DNA of 64,000 bases. Source: an uncultured Clostridia bacterium (GTDB lineage Bacteria > Bacillota > Clostridia > Christensenellales > Borkfalkiaceae). Shown here piece by piece: positions 1 to 8,266 of the stretch. Every line of letters begins with the position of its first letter. The first letter of the stretch is position 1. The DNA lies in assembly GCA_947625245.1 (NCBI GenBank), contig CANQNO010000004.1, positions 1 to 64,000 on the forward strand. Reading direction: 5' to 3'. A program made the position numbers and the translations under genes. The notes beneath the pieces were generated by a model. It was not told the DNA's origin. It saw only the letters and a list, made by a program, of their open reading frames with translations, and did no database searches.

Positions 1-15
1 CTAAATTATAAAAGT

Positions 16-58
16 AAATCCGAACCATTCACTCGTTACGAGTATTTGGTTCGGATTA
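16..58 (-). terminator. Terminator of tRNA-Leu
   Basis: An 11-bp inverted repeat (17-27 with 47-57) encloses a second small stem (31-35 with 39-43). It lies just beyond the 3' end of tRNA-Leu, and T-rich sequence follows on the minus strand. It probably ends the tRNA transcript. Confidence 0.6.
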
Positions 59-66
59 TACTGACT

Positions 67-153
67 TGGTGCCGCTGGTCGGGGTCGAACCGACACGGTA
101 TCGCTACCACTGGATTTTGAGTCCAGCGCGTCTGCCAATTCCACCACAGCGGC
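67..153 (-). tRNA. tRNA-Leu (anticodon CAA)
   Basis: An 87-nt type II tRNA with a 7-bp acceptor stem (GCCGCTG with CAGCGGC), discriminator A and an encoded CCA at 67-69. The anticodon stem CTGGA/TCCAG encloses the loop CTCAAAA, so the anticodon is CAA and it reads UUG. The T-arm contains GGTTCGACC. A long variable arm is present, as expected for Leu. A sigma-A promoter sits directly upstream (167-195). Confidence 0.95.
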
Positions 154-166
154 AAACTACTTGATA

Positions 167-195
167 ATTATATAACACCGTTTAACAAAAATCAA
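167..195 (-). promoter_or_regulatory. Promoter of tRNA-Leu
   Basis: Read on the minus strand: TTGATT, 17-bp spacer, TATAAT. The -10 box ends 13 nt before the tRNA 5' end, so transcription starts close to the mature end. Confidence 0.7.
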
Positions 196-274
196 GCGAT
201 TTTTATTTAATGTACTTTTAATTCGCAAAATTATCGTCTTGTAATATGAGCATAAATTAAATTTTGCAATAATA

Positions 275-303
275 TTTACAAATACGACGGATTGTGATAA
301 AAT
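275..303 (+). promoter_or_regulatory. Promoter of comEC-like gene, apparently leaderless
   Basis: TTTACA (275-280), 17-bp spacer, TAAAAT (298-303). Only 7 nt separate the -10 box from the ATG at 311, so the predicted mRNA starts at or within a base of the start codon. No Shine-Dalgarno sequence is visible. Confidence 0.55.
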
Positions 304-310
304 CGGTAAT

Positions 311-2404
311 ATGAAACGGTTCAACGTCCGATTGCCCGTAATACTCGCCCTGTCTTTCTGCGCAGGGATTTTTACGGCTATCATACTGTATGTATACAAT
401 ATGACCGTTGTGTGGGTCGTGCTTTCGTTTGTGCCCTGCGCGTTGATTGCCGCCGTTTGGACGCTTATCAAGCGGAAAATCGTAAAGCCCTCGCTGTTCG
501 TATTTTTGCCCATGGCGTTGTTCATTACGGGCGCGGTAAGCTGTAATTCATCCCTTACCCGCTACGCAAAGACAGACATCTTGCCCGATACATATTATAA
601 TATACGCGGCACTGTAATTGAAAAGGGGCTTACCTCGTACGGAGAATATATAGTGCTCGGCGACGTCACCGCCGACGGGCGCAAGATAGACGGAAAACTT
701 ACGGCGTTTCTCTCTTCGTCGTACGGCGAATTTTGCGACGAGGGTTATACCGTGGAATTTTACGGCAAGCCTGAAGCCGAAAACGTATTTGAATACGGCA
801 AGCTCAACTATCTTGCCGAAGATAACATAAAATACTCCGTAAACGTAAACGGCGGGCTCTCTTCCACTTACCATTATTCCCTGCTCGGTTCTATCCGCTC
901 GTCGCTCAAAGACAAACTATTCGGGAATTTAAGCCGCGAGACAGCCGCAGTTACCTTTGCAATGCTTACGGGCAACGTACAATATATAAGCGAAAAATCG
1001 CTTGAAACTTTCCGTTACGGCGGGATCGCGCATATCTTTGCCGTTTCGGGTCTGCACGTGGGCATAGTCTATGGCGTAATTTTATTCATTTGCAAAAAAG
1101 TAAAACTCAATAAATATGTTTCCGCGGCGCTTTGCCTGGCGTTCATCGCCTTTTATGTGGCATTGTGCGGATTTACGGTGTCCTCCGTGCGCGCCGCCAT
1201 AATGTGCGCCGTAGCGACCGCCGCAAAGTTGCTGATGCAAAAGTACGACGGGCTTAACTCCCTTTCGGTTGCGGTTATAGTAATATTGGCTGTTTCGCCG
1301 CTGAGCTTTTTTGCGGCGGGTTTCCGTTTGACCGTTTGCGCCGTAGCCGGAATTCTGTTGTTTTCCAAACAGTATGAAAAGTTCTTTGAAAAATTAAAAA
1401 TTCCCCAAAAGATAAGCACGGCTGCCGGCGTTTCCCTCGGCACCCAAACAGCAACGTCTCCCGTCCTGCTTGCAAACTTCGGCTATTTGAGCGGCGCAGG
1501 GCTTATTTTAAATATTTTGGTCATACCCCTGCTCTCCGTAATTTTCGCTATAATCTTTGCCGCCGCCGTACTGTCTATGATCATACCGCCTTTGGCGCAA
1601 TTCATAATACCCTACGCCGCTCTCCCCTTGGAGTGTTTTATGTCGCTGATCATAGGTCTCGGCTTTGAAAAATCTCTGGTCAGCGGTTTCGGAGCGGGCT
1701 GGTTTGTTCCCATCTATTTGCTCGGAGCACTGTTTTTAAGCGATAAACTGAACCTAAAGACGGTTACGAGAATTGCCGCCGCTTCGGTTTCGGCTGTTAT
1801 TCTTGCAAGTTACGTGCTCGCAAGATACGGTTATCCCTATTCGGGATATAACGTCATTGTTTCGGCTTACGGCAGCGGCGGTGAAGTGATTATAAAATCG
1901 GGTTACGGCACTATGCTTATAGTGACGGACGACGTAAACGTTGATAACCTGAAAAGCGCGCTACACGAGAATTATATAACTGATATAGACGCCGTAGTGA
2001 TTTTGGGCGAACACGGCGCGGAAAATTTTTTGCGGCTGGACATTGATTGCCACACTATTTACCTAAATGCAAGTCCGTTGCCTATACAGCCATATTCCGG
2101 CTACACTTTGACATATGAGAGCCGTTTCGACGCATGCGGGGTTAACTGCGAATTTTTCGACGACGGCACACTGCTGGTAAAGGCGGGCGGGTTCGATATA
2201 GGCATATGCGCAGGCGAAAATTTTGCCTTGCCCGACTGCGATATTTTGATTACCGACGAACAAAACACGTTTATTAACTGCCGACGCGAAATCTATTTTA
2301 ACAAACCGTACGGCAAATACAGCGTTTTGCAATGCGGCGACGTTTCAATAGGGATAGATAATGGCGTTTCGGAAATAAAAACAATTTTGCCGCCGCGGAG
2401 CTGA
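311..2404 (+). CDS. comEC: ComEC/Rec2-family competence channel with degenerate C-terminus
   Basis: A polytopic inner-membrane protein of 697 aa. Family members form the channel that takes single-stranded DNA into the cytoplasm during natural transformation. An N-terminal DUF4131-like region (about residues 20-170) is followed by the Competence core (about 205-470), which holds the conserved stretch FAVSGLHVG near residue 240 and many membrane segments. The last ~190 residues occupy the place of the usual metallo-beta-lactamase domain, but no HxHxDH metal motif is present. The ATG at 311 has no Shine-Dalgarno and is probably leaderless. No comEA lies in the window. Family assignment is firm; transformation activity is unproven. 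Confidence 0.85.
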   Translation: MKRFNVRLPVILALSFCAGIFTAIILYVYNMTVVWVVLSFVPCALIAAVWTLIKRKIVKPSLFVFLPMALFITGAVSCNSSLTRYAKTDILPDTYYNIRGTVIEKGLTSYGEYIVLGDVTADGRKIDGKLTAFLSSSYGEFCDEGYTVEFYGKPEAENVFEYGKLNYLAEDNIKYSVNVNGGLSSTYHYSLLGSIRSSLKDKLFGNLSRETAAVTFAMLTGNVQYISEKSLETFRYGGIAHIFAVSGLHVGIVYGVILFICKKVKLNKYVSAALCLAFIAFYVALCGFTVSSVRAAIMCAVATAAKLLMQKYDGLNSLSVAVIVILAVSPLSFFAAGFRLTVCAVAGILLFSKQYEKFFEKLKIPQKISTAAGVSLGTQTATSPVLLANFGYLSGAGLILNILVIPLLSVIFAIIFAAAVLSMIIPPLAQFIIPYAALPLECFMSLIIGLGFEKSLVSGFGAGWFVPIYLLGALFLSDKLNLKTVTRIAAASVSAVILASYVLARYGYPYSGYNVIVSAYGSGGEVIIKSGYGTMLIVTDDVNVDNLKSALHENYITDIDAVVILGEHGAENFLRLDIDCHTIYLNASPLPIQPYSGYTLTYESRFDACGVNCEFFDDGTLLVKAGGFDIGICAGENFALPDCDILITDEQNTFINCRREIYFNKPYGKYSVLQCGDVSIGIDNGVSEIKTILPPRS

Positions 2405-2418
2405 CCGCGGCGGCAAAA
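2385..2418. terminator. Bidirectional terminator between comEC and rpiB
   Basis: A 14-bp perfect stem (2385-2398 with 2405-2418) has a 6-nt loop that contains the comEC stop codon. A flanking A run and T run mean it can serve both convergent genes. It ends 2 nt before the rpiB stop codon. Confidence 0.75.
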
Positions 2419-2420
2419 AT

Positions 2421-2870
2421 TCATTTGCTGTACTTTTTTTCGATAGCCGTTATTTTATCCACTCGGCGGGCGTGTCTGCCACCCTCGAATTCCGTACCGA
2501 GGAAAATATCCACTATTTTAAGAGCATATCCCACGCCGACGACCTTTTCGCCCAGCGCAAGCATGTTTGCGTTATTGTGTAGCCTTGTAAATTCCGCGCA
2601 ATAGGTGTCGTGGCAGTGCGCGCAACGTATGCCGGGCACTTTGTTTGCCACTATCGAAACGCCTATGCCCGTAGAACAGACAACTATTCCCCTTTCGCAC
2701 TTTCCGCTCGCAACGGCTTCCGCCGCAGGCAAGGCGTAATCGGGATAATCACAACTGTCGGTAGTATCCGTTCCGTAATCTTCAACCTCGTACCCCTTTT
2801 CTGCGAGGTGTTTTTTTATTTCTCTCTTTAAATTCAATCCGCCGTGATCGCAGGCAACCGCAATTTTCAT
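2421..2870 (-). CDS. rpiB: Ribose-5-phosphate isomerase B
   Basis: A 149-aa RpiB/LacAB-fold sugar-phosphate isomerase that interconverts ribose 5-phosphate and ribulose 5-phosphate in the cytoplasm. It opens with the family motif IAVACDHGG. The loop CSTGIGVSIVANK (about residues 66-78) carries the catalytic Cys and the phosphate-binding turn. The C-terminal GGRHARRVDKI is typical. It is the last gene of the nine-gene operon and its ATG overlaps the ywlE stop by 4 bp. The order ywlC-ywlE-rpiB is like Bacillus, where rpiB is ywlF. An LacA/LacB galactose-6-phosphate isomerase is less likely because no lac genes are nearby. Confidence 0.92.
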   Translation of the reverse strand: MKIAVACDHGGLNLKREIKKHLAEKGYEVEDYGTDTTDSCDYPDYALPAAEAVASGKCERGIVVCSTGIGVSIVANKVPGIRCAHCHDTYCAEFTRLHNNANMLALGEKVVGVGYALKIVDIFLGTEFEGGRHARRVDKITAIEKKYSK

Positions 2871-3340
2871 TTTATCTCCTCTCCGTCTTTATATTGTGTT
2901 ATGTAATCTTTTATCAAAACGTCCAAAGCGTGCGAAATGGCGTCGCGCGCGGTTCGGTACGTTTCGGTATCCATGCCGTAAGGGTCGGACACGTCGTAAC
3001 CGCATACGTCGCGTATGCAGAATACGTTTCCGCAAGCTTCGAGCATCTGTTTTTGGCTCTGCGTCATGCAGATGACTATCGTGCTCGCATTGAGTATTTT
3101 TTGGGTAAGTTGTCTCGGCTCGAACCCGTCGGTTTTTACGCCGACTTCTTCGAGTACAATTTTGCTGTTGGGGCTGATTGTTCCGCCGACTTCCGCATGT
3201 ATGCCGCAGGAAGAGACGTCCCACCACTTGATTTTAAGTTTTTTGAGTTTACTCCGCAAAAGAAATTCTGCCATAGGACTGCGGCAGGTGTTGCCAGTAC
3301 ACACAAACAGAACTTTCTTTCTCCTGTTTTTACCTTTCAT
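2867..3340 (-). CDS. ywlE: Low-molecular-weight phosphatase, YwlE-like protein-arginine phosphatase
   Basis: A 157-aa low-molecular-weight tyrosine-phosphatase fold. The P-loop VCTGNTCRSPMAE sits at about residues 13-25, with the nucleophile Cys and CX5R Arg intact. A DPYG motif near residue 120 supplies the general-acid Asp. The Thr in CTGNTCRS, rather than the Ile or Leu of tyrosine-specific members (CxGNICRS), is the residue linked to phospho-arginine specificity in Bacillus YwlE. Removal of phosphate from protein arginine is therefore the better guess. It starts 11 bp inside the end of ywlC and overlaps rpiB by 4 bp. No McsB arginine kinase lies in this window. Confidence 0.85.
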   Translation of the reverse strand: MKGKNRRKKVLFVCTGNTCRSPMAEFLLRSKLKKLKIKWWDVSSCGIHAEVGGTISPNSKIVLEEVGVKTDGFEPRQLTQKILNASTIVICMTQSQKQMLEACGNVFCIRDVCGYDVSDPYGMDTETYRTARDAISHALDVLIKDYITQYKDGEEIK

Positions 3341-4331
3341 ATTTGCTTTTACATGCCTTTGTAAGCCTGTTCATTACCCCCGTCATGACTCCGCCCCGAC
3401 CTTCCGGCGCGATAGCTATCATAAGCCCGCAAATTTCTTCCGCTTTTCTGAGCATGGCGTAAAGATTGGCTGCCATAGCTTCGGGAGTGTCGCCCAAATC
3501 GAGGCATTTTCTGCCGCCGAGTGTCTTTGCCGCGCCGCCTCCGCAAAGTATGCAGACCTCAACGCCTTTTTCGCTTTCTTCGTCGTACAGCTTTAACGCT
3601 TTGTCCTTGTCCACGCTTTTAAAGAGCGCCGTGCGGCATTTTGGCATATAATGACCGTACTTCATGCCCGGCGACCGCGCAACTCCGCCCTCTTTGAATA
3701 CGTACTCGCCGCAGGCGCCCACGGTCTCTTCCACCATTTCGCGCGTTATGAGACCGCTTCTCAAGACAACGGGTATGTCGCCCGTACAGTCCAAAACCGT
3801 GCTTTCTATTCCGCCCGAACAGCTTCCGCCGTCTAATATCAACGGGATTTTGCCGTTTAAATCGGCATATACGTGAAGGGCTGTCGTCGTGCTCACATGT
3901 TTGGATATATTTGCAGACGGTGCGGCTATGGGAATATCGAGATATTTTAAAAACCTCTGCGCACCCTCGTGCGAGGGAATTCTCACGGCAAGCGTATCCA
4001 GCCCGCAACTCACCGCGTCCGAAACCAAACCGCGGCTTTTATATACCATAGTCAAAGGACCGGGCAAAAACTTTTCGGCAAGTTTGACCGCGTACCCTGG
4101 TATGTCTTTGACTATCCTGTTTATATCATAGTCCTTATGCACATGCACGATAAGCGGATTGTCGTTTGGTCTGCCTTTGATTTTAAAGATGTTTGCGACC
4201 GCTTCGCCGTTAAAGGCGTCCGCACCCAAACCGTACACCGTTTCGGTGGGAAAAGCCACTGCGCCGCCGTTTTTTATTATTTTTGCGGCGAGAGGCAGAC
4301 TGTGCCCGTCGATAGGTAAAATTTTTGTCAT
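3330..4331 (-). CDS. ywlC: L-threonylcarbamoyladenylate synthase (Sua5/YwlC type)
   Basis: A 333-aa cytosolic enzyme. It makes threonylcarbamoyl-AMP from threonine, bicarbonate and ATP, the first step of t6A modification of ANN-decoding tRNAs. The YrdC domain (about 1-205) includes VAFPTETVYGLGADAF, KIKGRPNDNPLIVHV and PSANIS. A Sua5 C-terminal domain (about 220-333) follows, so this is the long form rather than the short TsaC. The linker SPGMKYGHYMPKC is the usual hinge. Its ATG overlaps the dnaB stop codon (ATGA), which implies translational coupling. The partner proteins TsaB/D/E are not in the window. Confidence 0.92.
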   Translation of the reverse strand: MTKILPIDGHSLPLAAKIIKNGGAVAFPTETVYGLGADAFNGEAVANIFKIKGRPNDNPLIVHVHKDYDINRIVKDIPGYAVKLAEKFLPGPLTMVYKSRGLVSDAVSCGLDTLAVRIPSHEGAQRFLKYLDIPIAAPSANISKHVSTTTALHVYADLNGKIPLILDGGSCSGGIESTVLDCTGDIPVVLRSGLITREMVEETVGACGEYVFKEGGVARSPGMKYGHYMPKCRTALFKSVDKDKALKLYDEESEKGVEVCILCGGGAAKTLGGRKCLDLGDTPEAMAANLYAMLRKAEEICGLMIAIAPEGRGGVMTGVMNRLTKACKSKYER

Positions 4332-5797
4332 CAGTAAGGCAACTCCCCGTCCCCGGGAGGAGCGTCCCCGTCGCCGTAAGGCGCAATCTCTTCCTCGGGC
4401 GAAACTTCGGCGGCATGCCCGCTTTCGCCCTGAACACGCCTTTCGAGTTCGCTGTTCGTTTCGGGGTTGACGAACTTTGTAAGTTCTCCCCTGAATCTCA
4501 ACGTTATGCGTCCCGTTTCGCCGTTACGGTGTTTTGCTATTATCAGTTCCGCCATACCCTTAGTTATATGCTTTTTAGCCATTTCCTCTTCGGTTGCCGT
4601 AACGTCGGGGCGGTTTATGAACATTACCAAATCCGCGTCCTGTTCGATGGCGCCCGATTCGCGCAGGTCGGAAAGCTGGGGCTCGCCCGACTGTATACGG
4701 CGTAATTGCGAAAGCGCAATAACGGGCACGTCAAGCTCTTTTGCCATAATTTTCAAATCGCGGGTTATCGAAGCGACTTCCTGCGTTCTGTTTTCCTCGC
4801 CCTGCCGCTTGCCGCTCGACATCAGCTGGATATAGTCCACCATTACAAGGTCGAGTTTCCCGCCGTTGCGCGCCTTTATCCTGCGGCATTTGGAAAGAAT
4901 TTCGGCGGGGGTCACGCGCGAGGAATCGTCGATTATGATCTTGCAATTCCTTAAACGTTCCCTCGTCTTTACAAGCCTTTTCCAATCGTCGGCGGTGAGT
5001 TTTGCGGCGAGAGCGTCCGACATGCTAACGCCCGCGGTACTGCAAAGAAGTCTTTGCAAAATCTGCTCTTCGGGCATTTCGAGGCTGAATACGGCGCACA
5101 CAAGCCCGTGGTTTACCGCGGCGTTTTCCACCATATTCATTGCAAGCGACGTTTTGCCCATACCGGGACGGGCGGCAATAACTATCAGATCGGACTTCTG
5201 CAATCCGTTGGTCATTCTGTCGAAGTGGATAAATCCCGTGGGTACCCCGCGGAAAGCGTCTTTATCGGAAGCGAGCTTTTGGAATTTATCCAAAACGTTG
5301 TCCAGCCCTTCGCTCTCTCTTATATCCTTCACGTCCGAACTGTCGTTGACCTGCGAAACGGCATAAACTTTTTGTTCGGCATACTGTATGCTTTTGATTG
5401 CGTCGTCGCTGGATTTGGAAAATTCGGCTATATCGCGCGCGGCGCGGATCAAATTGCGGTTTATGCTGTCGCGCTTGACTATTTCGAGATAATTTTTGTA
5501 ATTTGCCGCAGACGGCGTGGTCTGCGCCAGCTCGGTAAGGTACGATATACCTCCCGCTTTTTCGAGGTTGCCGTCGGTTTCAAGCCTGTCGGACAAAGTC
5601 ACTATGTCCAAAGGCTTTCTTTCGGCGAAAACCATTTTTATAGCCGAAATTATGTATTGGTGCGACTCCTGATAAAAGTCGCTTTCATTAAGCCCGTCCA
5701 GAACGTCGGCAAGAATTTCGTTGTCTATGAGCATACAGCCCAAAAGCGCCTGTTCCGCCTCGAGGTTGTTGGGCATTACATTGGTTTTTTCAGGCAT
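4331..5797 (-). CDS. dnaB: Replicative DNA helicase DnaB
   Basis: A 488-aa hexameric 5'-3' helicase of the replication fork (DnaC in Bacillus nomenclature). The N-terminal domain begins after LEAEQALLGCML. The RecA-like motor has Walker A ARPGMGKTSLAMN (about 208-220), Walker B LVMVDYIQLM, and the DnaB motifs SQLRR and DLRESGAIEQDAD. The final ~40 residues are a low-complexity Pro/Glu/Gly tail. The start lies 3 bp after the pepF frame ends and the stop overlaps ywlC. A dnaD-like helicase-loading gene is transcribed divergently 8 kb away. Confidence 0.95.
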   Translation of the reverse strand: MPEKTNVMPNNLEAEQALLGCMLIDNEILADVLDGLNESDFYQESHQYIISAIKMVFAERKPLDIVTLSDRLETDGNLEKAGGISYLTELAQTTPSAANYKNYLEIVKRDSINRNLIRAARDIAEFSKSSDDAIKSIQYAEQKVYAVSQVNDSSDVKDIRESEGLDNVLDKFQKLASDKDAFRGVPTGFIHFDRMTNGLQKSDLIVIAARPGMGKTSLAMNMVENAAVNHGLVCAVFSLEMPEEQILQRLLCSTAGVSMSDALAAKLTADDWKRLVKTRERLRNCKIIIDDSSRVTPAEILSKCRRIKARNGGKLDLVMVDYIQLMSSGKRQGEENRTQEVASITRDLKIMAKELDVPVIALSQLRRIQSGEPQLSDLRESGAIEQDADLVMFINRPDVTATEEEMAKKHITKGMAELIIAKHRNGETGRITLRFRGELTKFVNPETNSELERRVQGESGHAAEVSPEEEIAPYGDGDAPPGDGELPY

Positions 5798-5800
5798 AAT

Positions 5801-7576
5801 TTATATTCCCATCAATTTTTCGAATTCGGTAAGAGTATTTTCGAATTCCCGCATGGCTACACGGTACGCTTCGGGTTTGCCGAGGTCAACGCCCGCGATT
5901 TTTAAAAGCGAAACGGGGTCTGAGGAACAGCCGCCCTTTAAAAATCCGAAATAGTCCTTTACCGCGGGTTCGCCTTCGGCAAGTATGCGCGTAACGATAT
6001 TTATCGCCGCGGTTATGCCCGTAGCGTATTTATATACGTAAAACGAATTGTAAAAATGCGGGACCCTCGCCCATTCGAACGCGATATTGTCGTCGTGCTC
6101 GATATCGTTTCCGTAATACTTTATTCCGAGCTTTTTATAAACGGCGGACATGTTGTCCTTTGTTAGGGGTTCGCCGCGCTCTATCATTGCATGCGCTTCG
6201 GCTTCGAACTCGGCAAACATTGTCTGCCTGTGAAGGGTGGCGCGGATATTGTCGAGATAATAATTCAACAAATATTTTTTAAGGTTGTCGTCCTTTGCGG
6301 CGGAAAGCATATGCTTTAAAAGCAAAACTTCGTTGACCGTGCTTGCCACTTCGGCGACGAAAATAGTATATTGGTTCTTTGCGTACGGCTGCGCGCCCTG
6401 CGAAAAATAGGTGTGAAGGGCGTGACCCATTTCGTGAGCGATAGTGAAAACTTCGTTTATAGTCTGCTGGTAGTTCAAAAGCACGTAGGGGTGAATGCCG
6501 TAACAAGCCGCGCTGTAGGCGCCCTTGCGCTTGCCGTCCGTTTCGTATACGTCTATCCAGCGCTCGTCGCGCCCTCTTTTCAATAATTTTCCGTACTCCT
6601 TTCCGAGCGGGGCAAGCCCTTCCACGACATAGTCGAACGCCTCGTCGAAAGTCATTTTAAAGTCGACGCCTTTAACGAGCGGGGCATATACGTCGTAAAA
6701 ATACTGCTTGTCGTATCCTAAAATCTTTTTCCTGTCAGCCATATAGCGATGCATGGAAGAGAGATTGTCGTTTACGGCTTTTAAAAGGTTGTCGTAAACA
6801 GACTTGTCGACGTCCTCCGTTGCGAGCGCGCGTTCGAGGCAAGAACCGTATTTATATACCTTGCTTGCAAGCACGTCGCTCTTTACGTTGCCTATATAGG
6901 TCGCCGCGATAGTGTTTTGCAGGCTCTTGTATGCACCGAAGAATTTTTCGTAAGCTTCTTTGCGCTTTTCACGGTCCTCGCCGTGGATTATAATGCCGTA
7001 CAGACCGTGAGTAAGTTTTTGCGTTTTTCCTTCGTATTCGATTTCGGGCAGAGGCAAGTCGAGGCTTTCAATCATCCCGAAAACTTCCTGGTAACCGTAA
7101 AAAATCTCCTGAGCCATGCCCATTATCTTTTCTTCAGCTTCAGAAACGGCATGTTTTTTACGGGCGATTATTCTCCTTATCATATAATCGTAATCGGAAA
7201 AGTCGGGGTCGGCGGCGATTGCGGAAAGATAGCTATCGTCGAGTTTGGACATTTCGGGTTCGAAAAAGGCGGTTTCGGTGGAATATTCGGTAAACAGCGA
7301 ATATATTTTGGAAAACATGATCCTGTATTTTTCCACTCCCCTGTCCTCGTCGCCGTGCAACTGAGCGTACGCGACAAGCTTGTCCAGAATTTTGCAATAT
7401 CCGTCGTTTTCGCGCAGATATTTTAAAAGAACGTTCCTGTCGCCGAGCTTACCCGAATATTTTGAAAAATCATTTTTTTTCTGCGCCAAAGCAAAATCTT
7501 CTTCCCATTTTTCGTCGGAAGAATAGATATCTTCGAGCTTCCATTTGTACTGTTCGCTTACTTCTTGTCTGTTCAT
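5801..7576 (-). CDS. pepF: Oligoendopeptidase F (M3 family)
   Basis: A 591-aa cytoplasmic zinc metallopeptidase that cuts short peptides, as PepF does in Firmicutes. The zinc motif HEMGHALHTYF lies at about residues 385-395, with a downstream Glu ligand in the helix around FEAEAHAMIERGE. The ATG at 7576 is chosen because GAGGTG sits 6 nt upstream; an in-frame TTG at 7591 would include that ribosome site. It lies between lepB and dnaB with only a few bases either side, so it is co-transcribed. Length and motifs are ordinary for the family. Confidence 0.92.
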   Translation of the reverse strand: MNRQEVSEQYKWKLEDIYSSDEKWEEDFALAQKKNDFSKYSGKLGDRNVLLKYLRENDGYCKILDKLVAYAQLHGDEDRGVEKYRIMFSKIYSLFTEYSTETAFFEPEMSKLDDSYLSAIAADPDFSDYDYMIRRIIARKKHAVSEAEEKIMGMAQEIFYGYQEVFGMIESLDLPLPEIEYEGKTQKLTHGLYGIIIHGEDREKRKEAYEKFFGAYKSLQNTIAATYIGNVKSDVLASKVYKYGSCLERALATEDVDKSVYDNLLKAVNDNLSSMHRYMADRKKILGYDKQYFYDVYAPLVKGVDFKMTFDEAFDYVVEGLAPLGKEYGKLLKRGRDERWIDVYETDGKRKGAYSAACYGIHPYVLLNYQQTINEVFTIAHEMGHALHTYFSQGAQPYAKNQYTIFVAEVASTVNEVLLLKHMLSAAKDDNLKKYLLNYYLDNIRATLHRQTMFAEFEAEAHAMIERGEPLTKDNMSAVYKKLGIKYYGNDIEHDDNIAFEWARVPHFYNSFYVYKYATGITAAINIVTRILAEGEPAVKDYFGFLKGGCSSDPVSLLKIAGVDLGKPEAYRVAMREFENTLTEFEKLMGI

Positions 7577-7596
7577 AATTTCACCTCGCAAAGTTG

Positions 7597-8265
7597 TTAT
7601 TCGTCGCTTATATTTATTTTAAAACCGAAAAATTTTTTAAAAAAACCGAAAAATGAGGTAATACCGGTTTTGTGCCGCAATGACCACCCGGGCACCACGC
7701 CCAACACCGCGCCCAAAGCAAAATCTCCGTGGAATCTGCTGTCGTTGCTCAAATCGCGGTTGTCGCCCAAAAGATATATCATGTTCTCGCCTACGCAGTG
7801 TTCGGAAAAGCTGTTGCGTGGGTTTTCGGGATGATTGTATTCTTCCGAAATATAATCTTCGGGAACAAGCGAAAACTCCTCTTCGCCCGCCTTTTTGCGG
7901 TATAAGACCCCGTTTTCCATTTTGACGGTATCCCCGCCGAACGCCACTACCCGCTTTATTATGAACGAGGTAACTTCCTGCCCGCCACGTTTTTGCGTCC
8001 TTCTCACGACAACTATATCGCCGTAATCGGGAGAACTCTTTCTGTCGGCAAAGACGTATTCACCCTTATTGCCGAGATCTTCGTCCTCGCCGATTATTGT
8101 GGGCAACATAGAACTGCCGTCGACCCATATGCAGGTGTAACGCATGTCGAAAACTATTTCGGCTATGCAGATTACGACAAGCAAAACAAGGATAACGTTT
8201 ACGCATATATTCAGTTTTGAAAACTTGCGCCTTTCAAACAGGCTTTTGCCCACAGTTGTATACAT
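7597..8265 (-). CDS. lepB: Signal peptidase I
   Basis: A 222-aa membrane-anchored serine protease that removes signal peptides from secreted proteins. One N-terminal membrane segment (about 20-40) is followed by the catalytic Ser in DGSSMLPTI (about 55-62), the catalytic Lys in FIIKRVVAFGGDTV, and the box E motif LGDNRDLSNDSRF. The size and single anchor match the Gram-positive SipS type. It follows the alpha/beta-hydrolase-like gene by 1 bp and precedes pepF closely. It would serve the many secreted proteins encoded later in the window, which need either SPI or the lipoprotein peptidase. Confidence 0.93.
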   Translation of the reverse strand: MYTTVGKSLFERRKFSKLNICVNVILVLLVVICIAEIVFDMRYTCIWVDGSSMLPTIIGEDEDLGNKGEYVFADRKSSPDYGDIVVVRRTQKRGGQEVTSFIIKRVVAFGGDTVKMENGVLYRKKAGEEEFSLVPEDYISEEYNHPENPRNSFSEHCVGENMIYLLGDNRDLSNDSRFHGDFALGAVLGVVPGWSLRHKTGITSFFGFFKKFFGFKINISDE

Positions 8266-8266
8266 A

